The notes under the pieces are model-generated. The model worked only from the letters and a program-made list of their open reading frames with translations, was not told the DNA's origin and did not search any database. 64,000 nucleotides of DNA, from positions 33,090,782-33,154,781 of the forward strand of contig NC_052350.1 in NCBI RefSeq assembly GCF_009727055.1, in the 5' to 3' direction. The translations under genes were made by a program, and so were the position numbers. Source of the DNA: Benincasa hispida (taxonomy: Eukaryota > Streptophyta > Magnoliopsida > Cucurbitales > Cucurbitaceae). Shown in pieces: positions 24,890 to 36,377 of this stretch; the first letter of the stretch is position 1, and the number at the start of each line of letters is the position of its first letter.

Positions 24890-26747
24890 TGTTGGGTTTT
24901 ATGTCCTAAAAACTCGCAGTTTGTAAAATGATAAACATTTTCTATTATCAAGATACTTGTTATTGATCTCATAAATTGTATGAAAGTCTTACTCCAATAA
25001 ACTAAGACCCATGACTATTGTATGAGTACTTGAACTTTATGTGGAGACATAAGAGTGGATCGGGTTCGAGTAAATAGTCAAAATGATCTATGGTACATGA
25101 ATGAGGTTGGACACCTTATTCTGGTAACACCATTGATGCGGCCTATTCTGTAGTTGTCACAAAGAGTTGTAAAGTGCTACATACGATGTGATTCTAATTC
25201 GTACATGTTATGACATGAGGAGTGGGGGCGTCTTATGCAATGAGTTTACATAAGATCAGAACCAAGAAATAAGTCACTCTTACTTTATAATGTTGTTTAC
25301 TGTTTAAGACTGACTATTTCACCTAGATGACTTAGGTAACTCGATCTTAATCATGAGCTAACTATGAACTCCTGTTTATTCGAGATTGCCCTTAGATTTG
25401 CATAGTTGAGGGTTGGCTCAACAGCGACGACTCAATAAGACTCCAATTTCAGGGGTAAGATCGGCTAGATAGCCGGGGACATAGGGTGAAAGATAGAGTT
25501 CATGCCTACTTGATTTAGGGATAAGAGAAAGGTTGTTCTCTCAAGTACTGAATCCAGATCTTGAACAAGGGGCCCCACCCTCTCACTGGGCTGAGAGAGT
25601 TTGGTTTGGTGATTGGATCACAAACCAGTTGTTCATTAGAGTATTAGTAGGGACTTGAGGAATAAGACGTAATCTCGGGGGTAAAAAAGATATTTAACCC
25701 AGCCATTATTACGAACAACCTGTGAAGGGTTGACTTGCTGATTATGGTTAAATCATGTGGACATAATATATCTACAGTGAGGAGAGTGCAATTATGGGCT
25801 TTAATAGAATGACGCATTAGTTAGCGAATGGAGATTAATTTGGTCTAATGAGTTTAGCCAATTAATCTCGGATCGTTGGAGCCCATGATCTATAGGTCCG
25901 CGAGGTCCCCCTACTAGCTCGTCATGGACTAGCTCTAGAATAGCGTGATAAGTTAATTTGAAACGTTCAAAATAGAATTAAGGGAATTAGTAATTATATG
26001 AGATATAATTATGTTTAATTTTAGAATTAAATGGTATAGGAGAATTTATATATTTAAATATGATTTAAATATATAAAGATGGATATGTGTTAAAATTAAT
26101 TTAATATTTGATATTAAATTAATTAAGTTTTATTTAATAATTAATTTATGAAATTAATTAAATTTTTATTTTAAAAATGAAATAGATTTTTTAAATCAAA
26201 ATTTAATTTTTAGATAAAATTGAAAAATTGAAAAACAAAAACACAAAATGGAAAAATGGATTTTTCCATTATCCACCACCTAAGTAGCTCACACATGAAG
26301 CATTAATCTTGCCTTTGTCTTCTCCAAGCATGAGCTGCAACTCATGCAACTCTTCTCTTTGCATGTAGATTTGCAATATAATGAAGAGATTGGAGTGAAA
26401 ATCGGGCTTGCAATCAAAAGAGTTTTGAGAGAAAAACTGGTTTGAAGAAAGGTTCTTCAACAAGGTTGCAACAGTGAGCTTTTCTCCTTCATCTCTTGAT
26501 TCAAGCTTGTTTTGAGTCCCACAACTCAATCTAGAGCACCAAGAGAATAGTGGGGAAGATCTTGAGTGCTCTACAACAAGATATGGAGAAGATAGCAGCT
26601 GGAGATGAAACTTTGAAGAAGTTCTACAAGAGGTATGTCTTGAAACTCATTTTTCCTGCAAAAGCATGCTTTATATTTTGCCAAAATTAGTGAATTTGAA
26701 TGCTTAGATGATCCTTGTGCTTCCGCTGCTATTGATACAATCCTGCA
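24890..26747 (+). mobile_element. 3' LTR of the plus copia
   Basis: Starts TGTTGGGTTTTATGTCC and ends ...AATCCTGCA, immediately followed by the target duplication ATAGC. The tract just upstream ('tttagtctaagtgggagtat') is the likely polypurine tract. An open frame at 26269-26529 (minus) is LTR sequence and is not called as a gene. Confidence 0.95.
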
Positions 26748-28818
26748 ATAGCTGTCATTAAACGACTAGCAAGGGCCGCTTAAAGCTAACCAATAGGTGC
26801 AACATAGGAATCTCACAGTCTAAACCAACGGAATAGATCGCAGGACACGTTGACACAGATCATTCACCTACTTATTATGAACTACTTCCTCCATTCACCT
26901 TGATTTTGACGCATAAAAACACTTTTTGAATGGAGGACACTTCCAGGGTGACACGAAGCGTCATGTGAATCTCACGGTGTGAATTTTCTAGGGACGTGAG
27001 AGTTGAAATCAATATATCACATATTTGATTTTATAATGAACAACTTCCCTTTATTCACCTTGATCTTGATTCATGCAAACACTTTCCGAATGGAGGTCAC
27101 TTCCAGGGTGACACGGAGCGTCGTATGACTCTCACGGTGTGAACTCTCTAGGGACATGAGAATTAAAATCAAAACATTTTATATTTGATTTTACTATGAA
27201 CAACTTCCCCTATTCACCTAGATTTTGATTTATGCAAACACTTTCCGAATGGAGGTCACTTCCAGGGTGACATGATACGAAGCATGAATCTCGATGAACT
27301 CTTAGGGACACGAGAGCTAAAAAACAACATATCGTATATGTTATTAATCTCCCACCGAAGTGTTCTAATAACATATTATATACCTATTAAATTCCCATTG
27401 AAGTGTTCCAACAACATATCATATATGTTATTAAACTCCCACTAAAGTGTTCTACTTGTTTTTGGGTAAATCCTTACTTAGGAATATTTCGGCTAATTAA
27501 ACAATCTAAGTCTAGATGATTTTTCCTAGTATAACTCTTATCCAAGATTAACCTATGATGTCTAGGTGATAAACTAATTTGATTACCTTACACCACTCAT
27601 GCATGCTCATAAAACTAGGGTTATTGACTTAGAAGCCAATTTGATCTCCAAGTTGGAGGTGTTCCGTAAATCGTCAACTTAAGTACCTCCAACCTTAGAC
27701 AAGATCTCCATGGTAAGTAAACAACTCTTGTTTTACAAGTAATCTAACTATTCTAACTCTTAAAATAGGTGATTGAATTGCACCGGTTAACCCTAGGTGA
27801 CATGTATCTTATCTTTGTTATAGATTTTAAAAGTCTAGGTTATTTTATAACAATTATAAAATGTTAAAATTTATAACCCTAGAACATTCATCTATAACAT
27901 GCTTCCTTAAACAGACGTGCTTTAATATAACACTTATATTAGAACCTATCATGCATACTATATACATTATCACACTTATAATATATATCAAATGCATACC
28001 ACATGCTTATCCTATAGTGGGGTTTTATAAAAAAAACTATATGGCATACTTTATGCACACATAATAAAATAATATCATACATCACGTACATAATACTTAA
28101 ACAAAACTAAAATAGTCCGGTTTTGGCATTAAAAGCAAACAAACAACTAATTTATTACAAAAAACAACAAACAATTCCCTCGAACTAGCGTCAAACTCTT
28201 TGAACCAGCCTAAGCTGGCCAAAAACCATTCGAACCGGCTTAGAAACTTCAAAACTCAGGTTGAACCAGTTAAACCAGCTCAACCAAGTCGATTGGATGG
28301 GTCCAGTCCATCTGGACCAGCTGGTCAATGAACTGGAGCACTGGGTTAGAAGTGGGTCACGGAAGGGTGGGGTGCGCGGGTAGGCTGGGTCAGACGTGAA
28401 ATCAGACATGCGCACGGGTGAACAAAAATTCGGGTCGTGAATGGGCGGGAAGGCCCACGGATGGGTCGGACCGAGAAGACAGCTGGCGCACTCGTAGGGA
28501 CTCCACTAAATCGGGTCAGGTCGCAGGTTCTTGGGTCTGGAAGGCTGCTATCGGATCTGTAAGCTTATTTTTCTCCAAATTGATGCTGTCCTCTTTCCCG
28601 AAACCGGACAATTACAGCTTAAGAACAACTCTAATGGCTTAAGCAAGTTTACAGACCCTTTGCCATACATTAATGCTCATAAACATGTGAGCAATTACAA
28701 ATTTCAACAAGAAATTAAAAGAAAACTAATGCCAAAACCATAATATATCCACTTTAGCCCACAATGCAATCATAAATGAAAAAATTCCCACCAATATGCA
28801 ATAGAACGCTATAAGCAT
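26748..28818 (-). mobile_element. 5' leader of the minus copia
   Basis: Long untranslated leader between the primer-binding site (28819) and the point where the nested copia inserted. From 5' to 3' (right to left) it has a GGTTCG/AACCAG-rich stretch (about 28150-28420), an AT-rich stretch with repeated 'taacacttataat' phrases (27830-28080), a conserved segment 'aagttggaggtgttcc' (27650-27670), and three ~160-bp tandem units (26830-27320). No reading frame of note. The same order is seen in the plus copia leader (17875-21411). Confidence 0.8.
26830..27320 (-). repeat. Tandem ~160-bp units with conserved stem-loop (minus copia leader)
   Basis: Three units whose plus-strand marker GGAGGTCACTTCCAGGGTGAC starts at 27251, 27092 and (as GGAGGACAC...) 26932, so the period is 159-160. 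On the sense (minus) strand each reads GTCACCCTGGAAGTGAC or a one-base variant: the same hairpin and loop as in the plus copia. Confidence 0.82.
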
Positions 28819-28832
28819 GCTTTGATACCAAT
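28819..28832 (-). promoter_or_regulatory. Primer-binding site (initiator Met tRNA type)
   Basis: The minus strand reads ATTGGTATCAAAGC, next to the LTR end. It matches the usual plant copia site TGGTATCAGAGC with one change. Confidence 0.85.
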
Positions 28833-30676
28833 TGTTGAAACAAAAAGAAAGTATGCAATAGCGGAAGCGAGGGATCGAGAATGTTCTAATTACATAAAAA
28901 CAAGAATAAGCATGCAAAAAGGGTTAGAAATTACAACCTTTGTAGCATCCACTGCAGTTTTCCTCTCCCGAGCTCGATCGACACCACCAACGGTAAATTC
29001 TCTCTATTCTCCGGTTGAAGAACATGATTGTGGGACTGTTTTGTTAGTGAACTAAAGGGAATTTCACTCTAGAAAAGTGGATAGTAAAGAGATTTTGGTG
29101 GAAGAGTCAAGTGAAAAGTCAAAGAAGCATTAGTCTTTTACATTTGAAAAACCAAACTATTTAAAGATAAATTTCATGCAAAATCCTATTTTGCATATAT
29201 TCCACCTCAAAATCCCCTAGCATATAATCTTTAGGTGTCAAGCTTTGGAAGTGCCACTTCAAAGTCCACTTAGTTAGTGGAAAAATCCAACAATTGGATT
29301 TTTTTCACTAACTAATTTTAATATAAATAAAACAAACTTTTATGGAATTTTTTTTCATAATTTAGAAAATATTTAAAAATAAATTTAATAACACATATTA
29401 AATTATTTTTGATACCTAACTTTGATTAATCACATTAATAAAGTTTAAAAAACACTTTCATGCTAATGTTCAAGAATACTCTAAAAAATAATTAATTAAA
29501 AAATAAATTATTTAATTGTAAATTATATCTCATATAAAATACAATTTTCCCTTAAGCCCGAATTTGAACATTTCAAATTCTCAGTTCACCTAACTCTTCA
29601 ATTTTGTCCGTATTGAGCTAGCAAGAAGACCCGATAGACCTATAGATCATGGGCTCCAACGATTCGAGACTAACCGGTCAATCTCTTTAACCTAGTTAAT
29701 TAACAAATGTTAACTAACAGAACTATCCACTATAGCTTGTAGTTACACTCCCTTCATTGTAGATATATTATGTGTCTATTTGAGATAACCATGATAAGTA
29801 AGTCAACCTTTCACTGGTTGTTCGTAATAAAGACTGGGTCATAGCTGCTTTACTCTTAAGATTACATTTTACTCCTTAAGTTCCACTGATCCTCTAATGA
29901 ACAATTGGTTTGTGATCCAATCACTAAACCGAGTCCCTCTCGGGCCAATGAGAGGGTGGGTCCTCTTGTTCAAGACTCAGAGTCAGCACTTAAGGGAACA
30001 ACCTCTCTACTATCCCTAAAAGCGGGTAGGAGTAAATTCCGTCTTGCACCCTATGTCCCCAGCTATCTACCCGATCTTACCCCTGAAATGGGAGGCTTAT
30101 TGAGCTGTCGCTATTGAGCCAACCTTCACCCATGCAAATTTAAGGATAATCCTGATTAAAAAGGAGTTCATATTTAGCTTAGGATTAAGGTTAAGTTACC
30201 TAGGTCATCGCTTTGAAATAGTCAGTCTTAAATAGTAAACAACGTTATAAAGTAAGAGTGACTTAATTCTTGGTCCAAACTTATGCAAACTTCTTGCATA
30301 GGATGCCCCCGCTCCTCATGTCAATACATGAACGAATCCGAATCACTTTATTTGTAGTAGTTTACAACAAATTGTAATAACTACAAAGTGGGCCGCATCC
30401 GATAGTGTTACTAGAATAAGAATAAGGTACCCAATCTTATTCGTATACTATAAACCATTTTGGCTATTTACTGAATTGATCCACTCTTATGTCTCCACAT
30501 AAAGTTCATGTATTCATATAATAGCCATGGATCTTTAGTTTATTGGATTTAGACTTTGCAAGTGCAATTCAAATATTCAATAACAGTTTTATTGAATAAA
30601 CATTAATAACATCTTTATAGATAATAGATTATGTTTAACATTACAAACTGCGAGTTTTAGGACATATAACACAACA
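28833..30676 (-). mobile_element. 5' LTR of the minus copia
   Basis: Minus-strand start at 30676 (TGTTGTGTTATATGTCC, a slightly changed terminus) and end at 28833 (...GTTTCAACA) right at the primer-binding site. Collinear with the 3' LTR at 11570-13404. Contains the recurrent antisense frame at 29905-30117. Confidence 0.92.
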
Positions 30677-31317
30677 AGGACCCCATGGATCTACAGATCA
30701 AAAGCTCCAAAGATATGAGATTTATTGGCTAAACTCATTAACCTTATTACTTAATATTCGTTAACTGTGAGTACACTCCACTAAAGACCCACAACTTCAC
30801 TCTTCTCACTGCACATATATTTCTATGTCCACAAATATAGACCAACAAGCTAGTCTTTCACGAGTGTTCGTAACACCAGTTGGGTCAAAATTATCATTTT
30901 ACCCCTAGGTTACTTCTTTATCCTTAACTATCGGTGCTCTTCTAATGAACAACCTGTTTATGGTCGAACCATTAAACAGAAACCCCTCTCGAGCCAGTTA
31001 GAGGGTGGAGCCTTTTGTTGAAGTCTCGGAGACACCACTTAAGGGAACACTCATCTACTTACCCTATAGTTGAGAAGGAGCGAAATCCATCTTGTATTAT
31101 TATGTTCCCAACTCTCCACTCGGTCTTGTCTTTAATATGTAGACATATTGAATCGGTTAACTGGCCACTCTCATCCATACAAATCAAGAAACAATCCTCC
31201 GTGAATAAGAGTCCATAATAGACTTAGGATTAAGACTAAGTTGCCTAGGTCTTCCTATTGAAATAAAAATCTAACTAGTCAATAGAGTTACATCTAGTGA
31301 TTACTATTTCGCGGTCG
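30677..31317 (-). mobile_element. Old LTR, right piece
   Basis: Continues the LTR broken at 11569 and is collinear with the other minus LTRs ('ggatctacagatcaaaagctcc', then the 'gggtggagccttttgttga' segment). It degrades and stops near 31317 in 'tttcgcggtcg', so its true start (minus sense) is lost. Confidence 0.75.
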
Positions 31318-31799
31318 TTAAAAATTGAGTGAACTTATGACATATGGAAATATCGACGATAATGTCGACATATCGTTAAAAATTGAATGCACTTCATAAG
31401 ATTTACAATCTTAACCTTGAAAAAGGGTTCCAATTTTATGTTTCTAAGTTTCTTTTCTTTTTTTCAAGAAATAATTTAAAAAAAACCAAATTTGTCTCTT
31501 AGTTTGTTAGGTTGTTTCAATTTTCACAATAAACTTTCAATTTCATCTAATTAAACACAAAATTTAGACAAATATTGCAATATTTACATTTATTGAAAGG
31601 TTGCTAATTCACTCACTATTTAACTTGGTACCGTAATCTAAAAATATCCATAACATCACTATTTTCAATAGAATCATATTTGATATGGATAAGGCTAATC
31701 AACATACAAACTAACTTCGTCTAAAAAAACATACAAATTAACCATGGAATAACTTTTTTAAATTAAAATATTTTAACAAATATTGAGTTCTAATATTGA
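31318..31799. other. AT-rich stretch without genes
   Basis: Begins with a short direct repeat 'gttaaaaattga' (31316, 31375) around TATCGACGATAATGTCGACATAT, a self-complementary patch. Nothing else is recognisable. Confidence 0.4.
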
Positions 31800-32760
31800 T
31801 TTTTCGCACAAATTGTATGGGTTTTTTGTACGGATGACCTCGTTTGAGAGGCTCAAATGAAAAATGGTCACCTGTAGAAAAGTAATGAAAAGTGGACTTC
31901 TGCTGATGTCATCTACGTGTGATTTTACCACTTCACCTCTGAGATGCACCCTACATGCTTGGGCCTACTAAGGAACTCGATCCCCGATTATCCATCACTT
32001 GATCCTCGATTATTCGTCACTCAATCCTCGATTACACATTACACGATCCTTATTGGCTCATCACTTAATCCTCCATGCACGATCACTCGATACTCGGATG
32101 CACAGTAACTCGATGCGTGTGCAACCAACACATGTATACTCGATCATAACCACGTCATATGCGATATTCGAACCTCATATACTCGATCATTTTGAAATGT
32201 TTGCCTGTGCCCATCGTAGAACCTGCTCTGTAGTTAATACTCATGTTCAAATATATACAAATTAAGAAATTTTCTGACAATTCTCACTATTCTTTAAATC
32301 AATTTCTTGAAATGTAAAGTAATTTTTTTTTTATTAACTAAGAACAAATAGAACTGAAACACAAAAGAGAAAATCAAGCTCACTTTCTCTCCAAAAAACC
32401 ACTTCATAAAACCTTTTTTTCTTGGCATAGATCAAGTTATAAAGGCATTTAAATCATTTCACTATATTGTCTCACACCTCAAGTAAGTAAATGCGTTATT
32501 TTTTCTCATTTTTTACTTTTCCGATGTGTGTGAGACATATGAATGTAGCAAAGAGAACGAGTGAGTGCACATTGAGACATGCGAGTATCTCCCAGTGGAG
32601 TGAGGATGAGGGGAGAGAAAGCTATGAAACAGTAAGCATCGAGTTAAGAATATCGAGTACCGAGTACTGAGGGATGAGTTTTGAGTATTGAAAAGCAAAG
32701 AGCGTGTAGCGAGGATCGAGTATATCAAGTATTTAACAGTAACCAATTTTCTTAACTACT
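31800..32760. repeat. Inverted ACTCGAT/ATCGAGT clusters, possible MULE end
   Basis: ACTCGATC(C)-type motifs recur about eight times at 31975-32190, and their inverse (ATCGAGTA, GATCGAGT) recurs at 32570-32730, so the two blocks could pair. They lie just upstream of a mudrA-like coding remnant. A terminal-repeat role is therefore possible, but the outer ends cannot be fixed. Open frames at 31999-32265 and 32513-32746 are by-products of the repeats. Confidence 0.4.
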
Positions 32761-32787
32761 CACTTTGTGCATTATTTTTCTTGAAGG

Positions 32788-33234
32788 ACGGAAAAGTATA
32801 TATTCTTACGTTATGGTAGTACATGGGATGATACAGAAGAACGCTACATTGGAGGCCGTTTGAAGGGCTTGCTAGTTTTGAGCACATTGACGTATAATGA
32901 GCTGGTAAATCTAGTATACAAGATCATGGAAGTTAGTTCAACAGAGTTCAAGATTATAATGAGGGTGACATATAAGATGGATACTGATTCTCCTCCAGTA
33001 TGCTTAATGGACAGTGCTGACGTTAAATTTCTTGTCTCAGAATACGACCGTACTAGACCGCATGTATTTGTGAGTCTTGAGGAGATTGAATAAATTCATC
33101 ACGAGACAACATTTGATTACCTAGAGAGAGAAGACCAACCCATATATGAAGCTGTCAATGAGCATGATATTTGTGCAGTGGGTATCCAATTTATGCTCTA
33201 TCATAGACATTCTCTGGTATATGTCATGAAGTGA
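32788..33234 (+). pseudogene. mudrA-like (MULE) transposase, N-terminal fragment
   Basis: One frame of 149 codons reads 'KYIFLRYGSTWDD', then 'RYIGGRLKGLLVL' and 'TYNELVNLVYKIM', ending at TGA 33232-33234. This resembles the PB1-like N-terminal domain of plant MuDR-family transposases (family assignment from memory). The codon where the start Met is expected, just before Glu-Lys-Tyr, is ACG (32788-32790), and an in-frame TAA interrupts it after Glu-Glu-Ile-Glu (about 33091-33093). No catalytic DDE core, zinc finger or SWIM motif follows. Pseudogene fragment. Confidence 0.6.
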
Positions 33235-33824
33235 TGTACGAATGCCTACGCCCCTCATGAGCTTTGAATGGGATGTATTTGGTCGAGACAACACTTGCTG
33301 CTCAACTGAGGGTACATGTTCATAAGTAGGGAACTTGTGAGACTCATTATGAGGAGGGTGAGTCTAACGATTGTCGATAGGAAGCTCGTGAGACTGATGC
33401 TAATTGAATTCTGGCTGGTGGGATCGATGCCCATGATTTTCGTAGTCACTGAATTGACTATGAGCATCCTCATCATGGTGTGATCTATATGTCTCTGAGG
33501 AGCTCGTCTCAGCGTCAATGCGTTCGTATACGGGTCATCAACCCTAGTGTTCTTTTTCCGCCCCTCCCTATCCGACATGATCAGTGGTGTGGGTGTGATC
33601 CTTGTCTGTACAAAACAATGAAGAATTTGTTAGTTATATGTGACATTCACCTTAAATCTAAGTAAATATTGATGTAATACACTAACCTCGATGGACTCAA
33701 ACACGTCTCGTTGTATTGTTTTGGTCGGTGGTGAGTATGTACAATCCTACCTTAGGAATCGAGGTACACCATGTCTACTCAATTGGGTTGTAACTTTTTT
33801 CAGCAATCGTTGATACGATATCAT
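33235..33824 (-). pseudogene. Plant-mobile-domain-like protein, C-terminal fragment
   Basis: On the minus strand 33824-33750 reads a coding-like stretch with 'TTQLSRHGVPRFLR', ending at a GT donor-like site. After about 170 bp an acceptor TTTTGTACAG leads into Met-Ser-Asp-Arg-Glu (33578) and a His/Ser/Gln-rich tail down to about 33240, with two in-frame TAG stops and one frame change. The 'RRHGVPR' style recalls plant mobile domain (MAIN-like) proteins, often found near MuDR elements; that is inference. The upstream part is cut off by an LTR at 33825. Confidence 0.4.
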
Positions 33825-34211
33825 TGAAAGAACCGTTGAAGTTTTTGAGTGGAAGCAGGGATCGGTCCCAACTCCCAATTTTTACAGAACAATTAATTTT
33901 ATAGACTAATACAGAGGAAATTATGCATTATTAACAATTTACAGCATGCAATTAAAAATTGAGAAAAGAGATAAGGAGATACTAACCCTTGAAGATCTAA
34001 TCTTCACGTATTTCCTCTTTTCTAGAGTCGATCATGAACAAAAACGTACTTGAATTACTAATGGCCACTACCACAAAAGTTTCCTTTATATTCTCTAGGA
34101 TGAGAATCCAAGGAGTTATGTGGGCTTTTGGTTTTTGGAAGAGAGGGGCACTGAAAGGAGAATTGTGAGATTCAAAGAACTTTTCTCAAAGAATATTCAC
34201 ACAGTTTTTCA
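33825..34211 (-). mobile_element. LTR fragment of the TGAAAG-ended family
   Basis: Matches, in the same orientation, the LTR end at 49733-50110 ('tgaaagaa', 'acaatttacagcatg', 'tcaaagaatattcacacag'). It is cut at about 34211, where gypsy gag sequence resumes. It interrupts the plant-mobile-domain-like coding stretch on its left. Confidence 0.75.
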
Positions 34212-34333
34212 CATGTCTTAACTTGAGGAAGACCGCCTTGGGCAACCTGTGTAAAAGGAGACACAAGATTAGAGACTTGAGTTCTAAGCACTTACCTATT
34301 TGGATTAAGCAATGTTATGGTCGAGATCCTTGA
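34212..34333 (-). pseudogene. gypsy gag remnant, piece near the zinc knuckle
   Basis: Minus-strand reading gives 'TQVSNLVSPFTQVAQGGLPQ' then Val-Lys-Thr-Cys, matching the linker that precedes the Cys-His box in this type of gag. It is cut immediately after the first Cys by the LTR fragment at 34211. Confidence 0.6.
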
Positions 34334-36286
34334 TGTTGGTTTGAGGAAGCAAGCAGTGGAAGTAAAATAGAATCATTAAGCGTTCTAATTCATTAATTTT
34401 GGCTTTAAACTAAGCATGCTCATCAAACAAAAATAGAGTTTCAATACAAACCTTTGAAGCACCTTTGATTCAAGATCTTCAGCTATAATCTCCTTGAATT
34501 CAGCTCGTGAACTATCACAAGGCCTTCCCTACTATCCTCTAGGTGCCTTAGATTGAGTTTTTGGACTCAAAATAAGCTTGAATTGAAGAGAATTTTCAGG
34601 AAATAGTACTGGTTTTCAGCAGCTTGAAGAACTCTTCTTCAACACATAGAATTTCAGAGTTTCAGCAACAATTGCATTAAGAATTCCACTTAGACTCTTT
34701 AGTATTTATTGCATGATTATCATGCAACTAATAGCCTTGCATGCAACTTGAATTTGATCGAGAATTTTGAAGTGGAAGAGTGATTGAGTTGCTAGTTTTA
34801 GAAAGTTGAAAAATCCCACTTTTGCAGGTTTTTCCATTTTCCAATTTTCAACTTTTTCTTTTTAATTTGAAATTATTTTCCAAATTAAAACTTAATTTTA
34901 GTTTTTATATTTATATTTAAAAATGAAATTATATTAATTTTACAAGAATTAATTCAAAATTAATTTTCTAATAAAATTAATAATAAATAAATAAATAAAT
35001 AATTTAATTAATTTTAATTAATCTAATATCAAATATTAAATTAATTAACCACCAACTCCACGATCATGAATCCCTATTCATGATTTTAATATTTAAATCA
35101 TATTTAAATATTAATTAATTATCCAATTACGTGTAATTCTAAAATTAAACGTGTAATTATATCACATGTAATTATCAATTCCCTTTAATTCTAATTTGAA
35201 CGTCTCAAATCAACTTATCGTGCTATTCTAAGACTAATCCGTTTGTGAGCTAGTAAGAGGACCTAGTGGACCTATAGATCATGGGCTCCAACGATCCGAG
35301 ATTAATTGACTAAACTCTTTACATCGAATTAACCCCCATTCGTTAGCTATTGGGTCACTTCGCTAAAGCCCGTATTTGCACTCCCTTCATTGTAGATATA
35401 TTGTATCCACTCGATATAACCATGATTAGTAAGTTAATCCTTCATAGGTTTTTCGTAATAACGATTGGGTCAAAAGGCTGTTTTACCCCCGAGATTACCT
35501 CTTGTTTCTTAAGTCCCATTGATCCTCTAATGAACAATTGGTTTGTGATCCGATCATCAAACTGAGTCCTTCTCGAGCCAATGAGAGGGTGGGGCCCCTT
35601 GTTCAAGACCCAGAGTTAGTACTTAAGGGAACAACCTCTCTACTATCCTTGAAAGTGGGTAGGAGCGAATTCTATCTTGCACCCTATGTCCCCAGCTATC
35701 TACTTGGTCTTACCCCTCAAATGGTAGGCTTATTGAGCTGACGCTGTTGAGTCAACCCTCACCTATGAAAATATAAGGATAATCCCGAATAAACAGGAGT
35801 TCATAATTAGCTCAGGATTAAGTTCAAGTTACCTAGGTCATCGCTTTGAAATAGTCAGTCTTAAACAGTAAACAACATTAAAAGTAAGAGTGACTTATTT
35901 CATGGTCAGATCTTGTGCAAACTCATTGCACAGGACGCCCCCACTCCTCATGTCATGACATGAACGAATTATGATCACTTCATTTGTAGCACTTTACAAT
36001 TCTTTGTAACAACTATAGAGTGGGCCGCATCCAATAGTGTTACCAGAATAAGGCACCCAACCTTATTCATATACTATAGACCATTTTGACTATTTACTCG
36101 AACCTGATCCACTTTTTTGTCTCCACATAAAGTTCAAGTACTCATGTAACAATCATGAATCTTTTAGTTTATTGGATTTATTTCTAAAACAAAATAATCA
36201 ATTCATATATTCAATAACAACTTATTGAATTTTCAGAAATAAGTTTATTATTTACAAACCACGAGTTTAGGACATAAAACCCAACA
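34334..36286 (-). mobile_element. Solo LTR (copia family) inside gypsy gag
   Basis: On the minus strand it starts TGTTGGGTTTTATGTCC at 36286 and ends ...CAAACCAACA at 34334. Flanks CTTGA (34329-34333) and CTTTA (36287-36291) match in four of five bases, a slightly decayed target duplication. gypsy gag lies on both sides and no copia internal sequence remains. The antisense frame at 35538-35741 is the recurrent one. Confidence 0.88.
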
Positions 36287-36377
36287 CTTTATTCGAAATC
36301 CTGAGAATTTTCCGCCATATTGGATATGAGTTGACTAGCTTCCGTGGGCGTCTTTTCAACTAGAGCCCCTTCGGTGG
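36287..36377 (-). pseudogene. gypsy gag remnant, middle piece
   Basis: Minus-strand reading gives 'EGALVEKTPTEASQLISNMA', then Glu-Asn-Ser-Gln, a familiar gypsy gag segment. It joins the copia solo LTR on one side and the 3' end of the Athila-like element on the other. Confidence 0.8.

Larger units (their letters stand above)
17218..26747 (+). mobile_element. Ty1/copia retrotransposon (plus), nested in the minus copia
   Basis: Flanked by ATAGC at 17213-17217 and ATAGC at 26748-26752, a perfect target duplication. It has a 5' LTR cut short (17218-17874), a leader (17875-21411), broken pol (21412-24753) and a complete 3' LTR (24890-26747). The shared parts of the two LTRs differ at few positions, fewer than in the host element, which agrees with the nesting order (this one is younger). 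It belongs to the same family as its host, so a family member jumped into another copy's leader. Confidence 0.95.
11570..30676 (-). mobile_element. Ty1/copia retrotransposon (minus), split by a second copia
   Basis: It has a 3' LTR at 11570-13404, pol remains at 13637-16798, a long leader (16799-17217 plus 26748-28818), a primer-binding site at 28819-28832 and a 5' LTR at 28833-30676. Removing the plus-strand copia (17218-26747) joins the leader halves cleanly: the leader of the nested copy itself reads straight across the same point. Target duplication GGGAC/AGGAC (one mismatch). The two LTRs are similar but visibly diverged near the 11570/28833 ends, so it is not a new insertion. Coding capacity is destroyed. 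Confidence 0.93.

Noticed and set aside
28418..29055. Open frames across the minus copia leader and 5' LTR.
   Set aside because: They straddle the primer-binding site and LTR boundary, so they cannot be single genes.
33480..33665. 61-codon plus-strand frame.
   Set aside because: Antisense shadow of the minus-strand mobile-domain-like coding stretch.
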